DNA of 64,000 nt, from NCBI RefSeq assembly GCF_000378825.1, contig NZ_KB900388.1:1115947-1179946 (forward strand), written 5' to 3'. A program made the translations under genes and the position numbers. Shown piece after piece: positions 17,190-24,751 of this stretch; the stretch's first letter is position 1; the number at the start of each line of letters is the position of its first letter. Origin of the DNA: Salinispora vitiensis. Lineage in GTDB: Bacteria > Actinomycetota > Actinomycetes > Mycobacteriales > Micromonosporaceae. Below the pieces are notes generated by a model. That model saw only the letters and a list, made by a program, of their open reading frames with translations. It did not search any database and had not been told where the DNA came from.

Positions 17190-17366
17190 ATGGAGCACGA
17201 CACCGACCTCAACGCCCTCGCCGAGGAGATCATGGAGCTGGAGTCGGAGACCTTCGCTATCTCCGACTACGCCGACGCGTCCGAGGCGATCCTCGCCTCC
17301 TGCTCCTCGTCGGCCACCACCTCGACCTGCAGCAGCACCACCTCCACCACCAGTTGCTCGGCCTGA
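17190..17366 (+). CDS. RiPP precursor peptide, thiopeptide/azole-peptide type, core of only Ser, Thr, Cys and Ala
   Basis: 58 residues from the ATG at 17190, with GGGAGGAG five bases upstream; an in-frame ATG at 17130 lacks such a site. The leader (about residues 1-36) is acidic and helical, MEHDTDLNALAEEIMELE at the N-terminus, then FAISDYAD, closely like the LEISDYMD-type motif of thiostrepton-class leaders. The core (about 37-58) has Cys at 38, 47 and 56, Ala at 42 and 58, and Ser or Thr at all 17 other positions, so 20 of 22 residues can be cyclised to azolines or dehydrated. The cleavage site after Ala36 is inferred. The modification enzymes lie in the - strand operon 21106-37279. Confidence 0.88.
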   Translation: MEHDTDLNALAEEIMELESETFAISDYADASEAILASCSSSATTSTCSSTTSTTSCSA

Positions 17367-17378
17367 GCAACAGCAGTA

Positions 17379-17414
17379 CGACGTCGGGCCATCCGAAAGG
17401 GTGGCCCGACGTCG
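17379..17414 (+). terminator. Very stable hairpin terminator after the precursor gene
   Basis: CGACGTCGGGCCA (17379-17391) pairs perfectly with TGGCCCGACGTCG (17402-17414). Three more pairs, one of them G-T, close a GAAA tetraloop, so the stem is 16 bp. It begins 12 bp after the precursor stop and has no T tract. It probably ends or stabilises a short precursor-only transcript, and it also separates the convergent MerR gene. Confidence 0.82.
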
Positions 17415-17444
17415 CATGCTGGGGCGGGCATGTCGCGCAGTCGT

Positions 17445-18185
17445 TCATGGGTGATCGACATTGGCCAGCCGGGCGAGAAGCTCACGCTGGGCGTCGTTGA
17501 AAGCCATTTCCTGGTACGACATGAGCAACGCACGGGTCCGCGGATCCAACTCCGTCCACCCGTCGACGCTCAGCTGGCCCAAGGCGAGGTGGTAGTCGAC
17601 GACCAGCCGGTCGATCTCCTCATCGCTGGTGTCCGGCCCGAGCGCGGCGAACCGGGCGGCCAGCGCGGTGGTGGCCGCCAGCACGTCCGGAGCCGTGGCC
17701 TGACGGAGGAGCCCGATCAACTCGGCCCGGCCCTTGTTGTCCAGGAGGTGGTGCAGCAACAAGATCACTTCGCGGTCGTGTTTGAGTAGCTCTGGCGGCA
17801 GGTCCGGACCGCTGCTGCTGCCGATGCTCGCGAGCAGGCCGGCCAGTTCCGACGGCGTGTCCGCGGCGGCTCCGGCGGCGCGAAGCTGGGCGATCACCTC
17901 GCGGCGGGCGGTGAGCCGATCGATCTGGTCGGCCAGTGCGCAGTCGAGCTCGTCGAGGACAGCGTGGGACCGGCCGCTGGCCTCCAGTATCGGCGGAATT
18001 TCGTCGAGGGGGATGCCGACCTCGGCCAGCCGCCGGATGCGCAGCAGCAGCACCAGGTCGCGCACCGTGTACTCGCGATAGCCGTTCGCCCGCCGTGCCG
18101 GCTCGGGAAGGACCCCAACCTGGTGATAGTGCCGCAGGGTGCGGACGCTGACTCCGGCCAGCCGGGCGATCTCGCCGCTATTCAT
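17445..18185 (-). CDS. MerR family transcriptional regulator
   Basis: 246 residues from the ATG at 18185 with GGAGGA at ideal spacing. The N-terminal MerR DNA-binding domain is complete: NSGEIARLAGVSVRTLRHYH, the wing GVLPEPARRANGYREY and the second helix-turn-helix VRDLVLLLRIRRLAEVGIPL. A coiled-coil dimer helix follows, and the C-terminal 130 residues are a helical effector domain with no metal-binding cysteines, so an organic ligand is more likely than a metal. It lies 12 bp downstream of an MFS gene on the same strand and is probably cotranscribed with and regulates it. Its position beside the RiPP precursor suggests a sensor of the product, an untested inference. Confidence 0.9.
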   Translation of the reverse strand: MNSGEIARLAGVSVRTLRHYHQVGVLPEPARRANGYREYTVRDLVLLLRIRRLAEVGIPLDEIPPILEASGRSHAVLDELDCALADQIDRLTARREVIAQLRAAGAAADTPSELAGLLASIGSSSGPDLPPELLKHDREVILLLHHLLDNKGRAELIGLLRQATAPDVLAATTALAARFAALGPDTSDEEIDRLVVDYHLALGQLSVDGWTELDPRTRALLMSYQEMAFNDAQRELLARLANVDHP

Positions 18186-18197
18186 CGTTCCTCCAGG

Positions 18198-19433
18198 TCA
18201 ACATACTAGTTCGGCCTCGGGTGCCGGCCTTGGTTCCAGGTCGCGCAGTGCCCGTGCGCCGATCGCGGCGACGCCGGTGATGAGCCAGATGAGGGCGAGG
18301 ACAATCGCGCCGGTGCGAGCGCTGAACTCCGCGACCAGCAGTGCGGCACCGCCCATGCCGAGTGCCGGGGCAAGGGTGAGCAGCGAGTTCTGGAGGCTCA
18401 TCACCCGACCCCGCATCGCGTCCGGAATTCGCTCGACCATGAGCACGCCGATCAGGCTGCCGAACAGCCCGTTGCCGAGCCCGACCAGGGCCGCAGCGCC
18501 GAGCACGATCCACGGGCTCGCCAGCGTCGCCATAGCGCTGAAGCCGGCAATCATGATCAGCAATCCGGTCCGGAACCAGGTACGCCGCCGGCCCCGGCTG
18601 CCCGCCGTGGCGTACGTCCCGCCGCCGATCAGCAGTCCGACAGCGAGCGAGCTGAGCACCAGTCCGAGCAGCTCAGGCCGTTGCTGCAGAGTGAAGTAGA
18701 CCGGCAGGACCAACGCCTGGAAGCCGGCCAGAACCACCACCACACCGACACTGATCAGGGTGGTGGCCAGCAGGAACGGCGAACGGCGCAGGGTATGCCA
18801 GCCGTCGCGCAGCACCACCCGCTGCGGCGCGGCCCCGTCTGCCGGGATCACCGCAGCCGGGACCACGCCGGCCCCGCGCGGGATGAGCATCGTGACCGCC
18901 GCGGCCGAGGCCGAGGTCGCCGCGGTCACCCACAGCACGGCGACCCCGTCGAACGCCGCGATCAGCACCGCCCCGACCGCCGGCCCGATCAGCATGACCA
19001 TTGCGCCGAGCGCCTCGCGTAGTCCCAGCAACCGCTCGGCGCTCGTCCGCCCGGTCCGGATGATGCCCGGGATCATCGCTTCCCGGGCGGTCAGTCCCGG
19101 CACGTCGCCGAACGAGCCAAGCACCGCGAACAGCACGAACCAGCCGAGCGCGAGCCCGACGGCGGCGTCGACCAAGGGCAGCGCGGCAATCGAGAGCGCG
19201 GAGATCACATCGGTGAGCACGGCGGCCGTACGCCGGTTGATCCGGTCGATCACCACGCCCATGACCAGCCCCGCGACGGCTGCGGGCAGCGCCGAGGCAA
19301 CGGCGACCGCACCGGTGGCGAGCACACTGCCGGTGGTCTGCAGGACCAGCAACGGCAGGACCACCCCGGCAATGGAGTTACCCAGCATGGATAGAACGTA
19401 GGAGGCCAAATAGGCCCACGACACCTTGCTCAT
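18198..19433 (-). CDS. MFS transporter cotranscribed with MerR regulator
   Basis: 411 residues from the ATG at 19433 (a start at 19451 is also open). Twelve hydrophobic segments; the loop after segment 2 is GLVMGVVIDRINRRTAAVL. The N-terminus SWAYLASYVLSMLGNSIAGVVLPLLVLQTTGS is typical of the MefA/enterobactin-exporter-like MFS branch, which exports drugs or secondary metabolites. The gene precedes the MerR gene by 12 bp. It lies between the RiPP precursor and the biosynthetic operon, so a second export or resistance route for the peptide is possible, although the operon already encodes an ABC exporter. Confidence 0.85.
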   Translation of the reverse strand: MSKVSWAYLASYVLSMLGNSIAGVVLPLLVLQTTGSVLATGAVAVASALPAAVAGLVMGVVIDRINRRTAAVLTDVISALSIAALPLVDAAVGLALGWFVLFAVLGSFGDVPGLTAREAMIPGIIRTGRTSAERLLGLREALGAMVMLIGPAVGAVLIAAFDGVAVLWVTAATSASAAAVTMLIPRGAGVVPAAVIPADGAAPQRVVLRDGWHTLRRSPFLLATTLISVGVVVVLAGFQALVLPVYFTLQQRPELLGLVLSSLAVGLLIGGGTYATAGSRGRRRTWFRTGLLIMIAGFSAMATLASPWIVLGAAALVGLGNGLFGSLIGVLMVERIPDAMRGRVMSLQNSLLTLAPALGMGGAALLVAEFSARTGAIVLALIWLITGVAAIGARALRDLEPRPAPEAELVC

Positions 19434-19568
19434 ACGACCATCGCAAACCATGACGCTGCGTCGGGGTCAACTCCACAGCGTCCATCGGGGAGGTGTGGCG
19501 CTGCCCCGATCAACCAATTCCCCTCCGAACGGGGAGGCAAGCGCTCGTCCAGCTCATCGACAGGCACG

Positions 19569-20024
19569 GGTCGACTGCGCTGGGCCACCAAGCCAGGGCC
19601 AGAGCACGTACTGTCCATCGACATCACGCGGGAGGGGTTTGAGTGGGCGCTGGCGCGAGCCTGCCTGAGTCGCTATGACCGAGACCTGCACCGCGACAAG
19701 GCGACCTGGTCGCGGCAGCTGAAGACCAGCCCCGTACGAGTGCAGTGGGATCCAGAGCGATCGCTGCAGCTGAAGGCGCTGCCGTACCGGTCGCTGCAGG
19801 TTGGGCTCTCCGGTGACGCTGTCGACCGGTACGTCGATGACTGGACGGTGGCCATCACGGACATCACCGCGACTGTTCAACGCATACGGCAACTACTGCG
19901 CTGCGGCGACGACTCGGCGGCAGCAGCTCACCTGCCGGTCGAACGTGCCTACCCGCTGCCGGCCCAGATCGCCACCGGCCTCGACGCCAGTCCAGACATC
20001 ACCGCCGACGAAGTTCCTGAGTAG
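19569..20024 (+). pseudogene. N-terminally truncated DUF4291 family remnant
   Basis: An open frame ending at 20024 reads RWATKPGPEHVLSIDITREG and then ALARACLSRYD, SPVRVQWDPERSLQLKALPY, RSLQVGLSGDAVDRYVDDWT and PVERAYPLPAQIA, which match the middle and C-terminal parts of DUF4291 proteins. The first 70 or so residues of that family (the part up to TWIKPSFLWMMYRSGWA) are absent from all three frames upstream, and no start with a ribosome site fits. The frame therefore looks like a deletion remnant. DUF4291 has no established function. The upstream junction lies in the 135 bp after the MFS start. Confidence 0.7.
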
Positions 20025-20173
20025 CAGCATGGACGGTGACGGCCGCTGGACAGGGCGGTCCGCAGACGTGTGAGATTATCTATTACCTGCGCCGGTTGAA
20101 GCTCTTTCGGCCCGCGCGAATTCAAACGCATGGTCAACCGTCACGCCCTAGCCGAAGACGGACCCCGGAATGT

Positions 20174-20575
20174 TCACCCTCGCCCTGAAACGGACCGATC
20201 ACCCCAGGCCGCCCTCTCCCGGAGGAGCGCGTCGCCAGTCCGATACAGCTCGATCAGGAGTGGCTTGAGGGTCCGGCCGACTGGGGTGAGTTGGTAGCTG
20301 ACATGAGAGGGGAAGCCCTTTTGGCGCTCGCACTCGACCAGGTCGGCCCGCGTCAGCGTGGCGAGCCGCTCACTCAAGACCTTTGCGCTCAGCCTGGGCA
20401 GTGCGACCCGAAGCTGACTGAAGGAACGGGGCCCGTGCATCAGTTCTCGTAGGAGCAGCGTCGTCCATCGGCCGGCGATGGCAGCGAGGGCCACCTCCAC
20501 CGGGCAGGTCGGCTCCGGATGTCTTGTTTCACCTCGGGTGTCTAGAACGAGGTCGCGATCCCAGCCGTTGCTCAC
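20174..20575 (-). CDS. HxlR family winged-helix regulator
   Basis: 133 residues from a GTG at about 20575. The HxlR core is clear: the N-terminal cysteine in PTCPVEVALAAIAGRWTTLL, then LRELMHGPRSFSQLR, the recognition region RLSAKVLSERLATLTRADLVE and the wing SHVSYQLTPVGRTL. HxlR proteins are dimeric, often redox- or aldehyde-responsive regulators. It diverges from a SnoaL-like gene with about 40 bp between the starts, and in this family the divergent gene is usually the target. The longer frame to 20812 runs over the divergent gene and is rejected. The pair looks unrelated to the RiPP genes around it. Confidence 0.88.
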   Translation of the reverse strand: MSNGWDRDLVLDTRGETRHPEPTCPVEVALAAIAGRWTTLLLRELMHGPRSFSQLRVALPRLSAKVLSERLATLTRADLVECERQKGFPSHVSYQLTPVGRTLKPLLIELYRTGDALLRERAAWGDRSVSGRG

Positions 20576-20614
20576 CGTTTGGTTACCTGCGACGGGCTCG
20601 GTTTGACTGACCGT

Positions 20615-21040
20615 ATGCCAACTGACTCCACCAACCACCCTGGCATTGTCGCTCTCACCGACAATGCCAGCCAACACCCGCTGGTCTTCGCTCGAGCCTT
20701 CAACTCCGGGGACGTCGGTGCTGTTGAACAGGTTTACGAACCGGACGGCGTCTTTGTCGCCGCGCCGGGCCAACCTGTCACCGGCGCCGCCCGGGCTGCG
20801 GCCAATCAACAATTCCTCGGCCTGGGGCTACCAATCGACGTTCGCCCACGGCATGTTTACGTAGCCGACGACATCGCCCTGTTGATCGTCGACTGGACCA
20901 TAGACGGCCAGGGCCCCGACGGGAAGCATGTGCACCTGGAGGGCACGGCTACCGACGTGGCACGGCGAGGGCCGGACGGCTGCTGGCGGTACGTCATCGA
21001 CAACCCGTTCGGCACCGATAGGTCGAATGATCCACAATAG
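20615..21040 (+). CDS. SnoaL/NTF2-like domain protein
   Basis: 141 residues from the ATG at 20615 (a TTG at 20579 would overlap the regulator's promoter). The fold pattern is a conical alpha-beta barrel of the SnoaL/SgcJ type: HPLVFARAFNSGDVGAVEQVYEPDGVFVAAPG, then VTGAARAAANQQFLGLGL, and paired strands DDIALLIVDWTIDGQGPDG and CWRYVIDNPFGT. Such proteins act as small isomerases, hydrolases or ligand binders, and the activity cannot be deduced. It is controlled in all likelihood by the divergent HxlR regulator. It converges on the second YcaO gene, 65 bp away. Confidence 0.82.
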   Translation: MPTDSTNHPGIVALTDNASQHPLVFARAFNSGDVGAVEQVYEPDGVFVAAPGQPVTGAARAAANQQFLGLGLPIDVRPRHVYVADDIALLIVDWTIDGQGPDGKHVHLEGTATDVARRGPDGCWRYVIDNPFGTDRSNDPQ

Positions 21041-21105
21041 TTGTGGCAGTGAAACGTCGAAAGGTCGGCACGAGCGGTCGCTTTCTGACGGGTGCGCCGG
21101 GGCCG

Positions 21106-23076
21106 TTAGGGGAAGGGGTGCGGCACGAGGCGGAGGTCGGTGTCGGTCAGTTCGGCGTCGGTGAGGCCCGCCACCGCCGGTGCGGTCCGTAGCCGCGGCA
21201 GGTGCGGAGCCCGCTGCCGGATCCAGCCGAAGTCGATCGGAAGCATGCCGGGCACGATCGTGCAGACCGAGCGGAGTCCGACCGCCTCCTGCTCTGGTGT
21301 GGTCTGATCCACCATGATCGCTTCAAGCCCGCGCGCAGCCAGCAGGTCGAGCACCCGGCGCAGGTCGTCGCGGAGATCCGGCGTGCCGGGGGGTCGGTAG
21401 CCGGCGAAGAGCTGCGCGATGGGGAGCGCGCCCCGGTCGTCGAGGTAGCTTCCGGCGTGCACCGCCATCCGGGGTAGGCCGAAGAGTGCCGCGTGGTCGG
21501 GCAGCCGGCGGACGAGCGTGTAGTCGTCGGCCATCCGTTCCAGCTCGGCCCGGCGTCGGCGCACGGTGGTGGGCTGGTGCGGGATGTAGGTGAGCGCCTC
21601 AGCGAGCGCGCCGGTGACCGCCTGCCGCGGGTCGAGGTGGGCGGCGGCGGCGAAGGACAGCAGGCCGGGGCCGCCGTCGTGGCGGACGGCGAGGCTGGTG
21701 ACCACGGGTACGTCGAGGTCGATCCGGTTGTCGAAGGCGTAGAGCCGGTAGCCCTGCAGCTCCGCCCGGTCGGCCATCGCACGCACAACCGGCGGGCAGG
21801 TGTCGAGGTCGATCCGGGGCAGAGTCAGGTTGCCGTACCAGGCGAGCAGGAACGCGTCCCGCTCGATCAGCTCCAACAGGCCGAACAGGACGGCCTCCGC
21901 CAGGCAGCTGCCGGTCGCGCAGCCGCTGGAGGAGGAGAGGACGAAGGTGTCGCCGGCGGCGGGCGAGCTGTAGAAGCACAGCCGACGCGGCACCAGTACG
22001 GGCCTGCCGGTGTGCAGGTTCTGGCCCCACACCCAGGGGATCGGTCGCTCAGGGTCGAACCGGCGCAGGATCGGGTCGGTGTCGTACACCTCGTCGGGGT
22101 GCCGGCCGCAGCGGTCCGGGTGCAGCGCCTCCGGGCCGAGATCGGCGTAGGCGGCGAGGACCGGGGTGACGTTGCGTCGTCGGTGGGTCCCGGCGTAGCG
22201 CTCCAGCCCTTCGAGGTGGGCCAGCGCGCGGCTCGCGTCGTAGCCGCTGGACTGGCCGCTCCAGGAGACGTCGAGCAGCCCACCGTAGCCGCGGATGAAG
22301 ACGCTGCCGGTCACCGGTGCGGTGGTCGGTGACGTGATGGTGAGGGCGGTACCCGCACCGAGTACGCCGCAGACCGGGTTGACCAGCGCGGCCGCTGGCA
22401 GTGGATAGTCGTCGGGGGGACGCAGCCGGTACGTGTCGGGTCGCGGCTTGGGCCGGGGTTGGTGCGCGAGCACCAGCGGGTCAGGTGTGTCGGGGCTATC
22501 GGGGCGTTGCCGGGTGCAGCTGGGGCAGCACGGCTCGGCCAGCAGCGGGTGGGTGCGGACCCGCAGGCCGGCCAGGTCGAGCTGGCTGACCCGGGGCAGC
22601 GGGGTGCTGTGCCGGTCCCAGCTCGGTGGCGGCGGCAGTGGTGGGCCGGTGTGGCTGGCGCGGTAGAGCTCCCAGACGGCGTCGAGCTGGTAGGCGGTCA
22701 GCTGCGGCCACGGGCCGACCGCGGTCGTCCGGTCACCGACCTCCAGAGCGTCGCGTTGGCTGCGGCTGCGTAGCCGCTGCCAACGGATGGCCAGGCAGTG
22801 CCCGCAGGCCCGGCCAGCGGCGCCACCGAAGGGTCCGATCAGCACGGTGGCAGCGGTGAGGTGCACGGTGGCGGCGCACCGGTCCGGGTCGGCCACGGCG
22901 GGCGCGGGAGCGTCGCCCAGCGTCACCACCCTCGGTGCCGCTCCGGCTCGCCGGGCCCGCCGGTCTTCGGTGGCGCCGGTCGGCTGGGCCAGCCATCGGC
23001 GGCGCAGGTGCTGTCGGAGTTGGGCCGCGGCGGCGGCGAGGGGGGTGGGGTGCGCTGCCGCCGCGGTGTCGGTCAT
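21106..23076 (-). CDS. YcaO-domain azoline cyclodehydratase, second copy (last gene of RiPP operon)
   Basis: 656 residues from the ATG at 23076, which overlaps the permease stop by 4 bp; the upstream in-frame extension lies inside the permease gene and is rejected. The N-terminal 230 residues hold two Cys pairs (ACGHCLAIRWQRL and CCPSC), a docking region typical of YcaO partners of an F protein. The YcaO domain has the ATP/Mg glutamate motifs HLEGLERYAG and LLELIERDAFLLAWYG, and ends with the proline-rich terminus LVPHPFP needed by azoline-forming YcaOs. It should phosphorylate backbone amides while cyclising Cys, Ser or Thr in the precursor. It is a full paralogue of the protein at 31426-33318. 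Confidence 0.92.
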   Translation of the reverse strand: MTDTAAAAHPTPLAAAAAQLRQHLRRRWLAQPTGATEDRRARRAGAAPRVVTLGDAPAPAVADPDRCAATVHLTAATVLIGPFGGAAGRACGHCLAIRWQRLRSRSQRDALEVGDRTTAVGPWPQLTAYQLDAVWELYRASHTGPPLPPPPSWDRHSTPLPRVSQLDLAGLRVRTHPLLAEPCCPSCTRQRPDSPDTPDPLVLAHQPRPKPRPDTYRLRPPDDYPLPAAALVNPVCGVLGAGTALTITSPTTAPVTGSVFIRGYGGLLDVSWSGQSSGYDASRALAHLEGLERYAGTHRRRNVTPVLAAYADLGPEALHPDRCGRHPDEVYDTDPILRRFDPERPIPWVWGQNLHTGRPVLVPRRLCFYSSPAAGDTFVLSSSSGCATGSCLAEAVLFGLLELIERDAFLLAWYGNLTLPRIDLDTCPPVVRAMADRAELQGYRLYAFDNRIDLDVPVVTSLAVRHDGGPGLLSFAAAAHLDPRQAVTGALAEALTYIPHQPTTVRRRRAELERMADDYTLVRRLPDHAALFGLPRMAVHAGSYLDDRGALPIAQLFAGYRPPGTPDLRDDLRRVLDLLAARGLEAIMVDQTTPEQEAVGLRSVCTIVPGMLPIDFGWIRQRAPHLPRLRTAPAVAGLTDAELTDTDLRLVPHPFP

Positions 23077-23828
23077 GAGTCGTTGCTCCAGCGGAAGGTC
23101 CGCACTCCGACGACCGCGAACACGGCGGTGAAGGCGACCAGCGCGGCGCACGAGACCAGGTAGTCGGTCATGGTGCCGAAGCCGGTGAAGGCGTACGTGA
23201 TGCCGTCGTTGACGTAGCGCATCGGCAGCACCCGGGAGACCTCCTGTAGCCAGTCCGGCATCAGTTCGAGGGGGTAGAACGAGCCGGAGAGGAAGGCCAT
23301 CGGCACCACGACGCAGTTGGCGATCGCGGCGACGGCCTCCGGGGTGTTGGCTGCGGATCCGACGATCAGGCCGAGGGCGAGGAAGGCGGTCACCGCGAGC
23401 AGCATGATCGGGATGGCGAGCGGCCAGGTCGGGTCCGGGCGCATGCCGAAGACCGGCAGCATGGCGACGCCGACGAAGAGCACGCACTGCGCCGCCCCGA
23501 TGCCCAGTGCGACCACGTAGCGGGAGCCGATCACCGACCAGATGCTGGTTGGGGAGAGTCGGATGATCCGCAGCAGGTCGTCGTTGCGCCACTGCATCAG
23601 GGTGAAGGCCACGCCGAAGAGGGCGGCGTTGGCCAGGCCCCAGGAGAGCACGCCCGGGGCGATGTAGTCGACGTATCCGCGGCCGGTGTCGGCGACCTCC
23701 TGGTTGCGGAAGATCAGCGCGAAGATGACCAGGAAGATCAGCGGAAAGGCGAAGGTGAAGAAGACCGTCGTGGCATCCCGTACGGCCGCCTTGTAGACGG
23801 CTCGGGAGAGTGCGGCGTATGCGCTCAT
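23073..23828 (-). CDS. ABC-2 type permease of the RiPP exporter
   Basis: 251 residues, six hydrophobic helices. After the first (VFFTFAFPLIFLVIFALIF) comes a periplasmic loop, then VLSWGLANAALFGVAFTLMQWR, the cytoplasmic ILRRLSPTS-like segment IRLSPTSIWSVIGSRYV and the conserved MAFLSGSFYPLELMPDWLQEV. It ends in VGVRTFRWSNDS, the usual ABC-2 tail. It pairs with the ATPase encoded immediately upstream (4 bp overlap) and precedes the second YcaO gene (4 bp overlap). Its place inside the biosynthetic operon makes export of, or immunity to, the modified peptide the likely role. Confidence 0.92.
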   Translation of the reverse strand: MSAYAALSRAVYKAAVRDATTVFFTFAFPLIFLVIFALIFRNQEVADTGRGYVDYIAPGVLSWGLANAALFGVAFTLMQWRNDDLLRIIRLSPTSIWSVIGSRYVVALGIGAAQCVLFVGVAMLPVFGMRPDPTWPLAIPIMLLAVTAFLALGLIVGSAANTPEAVAAIANCVVVPMAFLSGSFYPLELMPDWLQEVSRVLPMRYVNDGITYAFTGFGTMTDYLVSCAALVAFTAVFAVVGVRTFRWSNDS

Positions 23829-24751
23829 GCCTGCGGCGCTCCGATCAGCTCGAGGTAGACGTCTTCCAAGGTGGCCGGCCGGGTCTCCACATCGTCCAGG
23901 TCGGCTTCCCCGTCGAGGGCGGCGAGTACCCGGGCCGTGTGTGCAGTCCGCAGCACGAGCATGCCGTCCTCAACGGCGACCCCGTTGACGCCGTCGAGGG
24001 TGCCGGCCTGTTCCGGGCTGAGCCGGCCGGCGGGGACCACCAGTCGGGTACCGATGCCGGAGCGGGCGATCAGCTCGCGGGGGCTGTCGAGCGCGAGGAC
24101 GCGCCCGGCGGAGAGGATCGCGACCCGGTCGCAGAGGGTCTGCGCCTCGTCCAGGTGGTGGGTGGTGTAGACGATGGTCTTGCCGATCGCCTTCAGGTTG
24201 CGCAGCATCTGGCCGAGGTCGCGGCGGGCCTCCGGGTCCAGCGCGGCGGTGGGTTCGTCCAGGAAGACCACCTCGGGGTCGTGGACGAGGGTGGAGGCGA
24301 TGGCGAGGCGCTGGCGCTGACCGCCGGAGATCTTGGTGACCCGGACGTCCCCGGAATCGGTCAGCCCGACCAGGTCCAGCGCCTTCTCGGCGGTGGCTGG
24401 CGGGAGGCCGTAGAGGGCGGCGACGGTCACCAGATGCTCGCGGGCGGTCAGCCGGGTGAAGAAGGCCGAACGCTGGGTCTGCACGCCGATCCGGGGCAGC
24501 AGGTCGAGGTTGCGTGGCGCTGGTGCCATGCCCAGCACCGTGATGGTGCCGGTGTCGGGAAGGCGCAGCCCTTCGATCATCTCGATAAGGGTGGTCTTGC
24601 CAGCGCCGTTGGGGCCGAGGAGGCCGAAGAACTCGCCGCGGCCGATCGAGATGGAGACCTCATCGGCCGCCCGCACCTCGCCATACGATTTACTCACGGC
24701 GTCCAGCACGATCGCCGGACTGTCGATGGATGACATCGGCTCGCCTTTCAC
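23825..24751 (-). CDS. ABC transporter ATPase of the RiPP exporter
   Basis: 308 residues from a GTG at 24751 whose GTGA overlaps the M50 gene stop; an ATG at 24736, preceded by AAAGGCGAG, gives 303 residues and may be the real start. Walker A LLGPNGAGKTTLIEMIEGL, signature ISGGQRQRL, Walker B VVFLDEPTAALDP and switch TTHHLDEAQ are intact. The C-terminal accessory region is that of antibiotic exporter ATPases. With the following permease it forms a two-component exporter, probably for the mature peptide or for self-protection. Confidence 0.93.
   Translation of the reverse strand: MKGEPMSSIDSPAIVLDAVSKSYGEVRAADEVSISIGRGEFFGLLGPNGAGKTTLIEMIEGLRLPDTGTITVLGMAPAPRNLDLLPRIGVQTQRSAFFTRLTAREHLVTVAALYGLPPATAEKALDLVGLTDSGDVRVTKISGGQRQRLAIASTLVHDPEVVFLDEPTAALDPEARRDLGQMLRNLKAIGKTIVYTTHHLDEAQTLCDRVAILSAGRVLALDSPRELIARSGIGTRLVVPAGRLSPEQAGTLDGVNGVAVEDGMLVLRTAHTARVLAALDGEADLDDVETRPATLEDVYLELIGAPQA

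Noticed and set aside
17298..17366. Low-complexity chance frame instead of a RiPP precursor
   Set aside because: Ideal ribosome site, thiopeptide-like leader motif, dedicated terminator and a complete modification operon nearby all support a real precursor.
23077..23592. N-terminal extension of the second YcaO gene into the permease gene
   Set aside because: The extension is an off-frame reading of the permease; the ATG at 23076 overlaps the permease stop like the other junctions of the operon.
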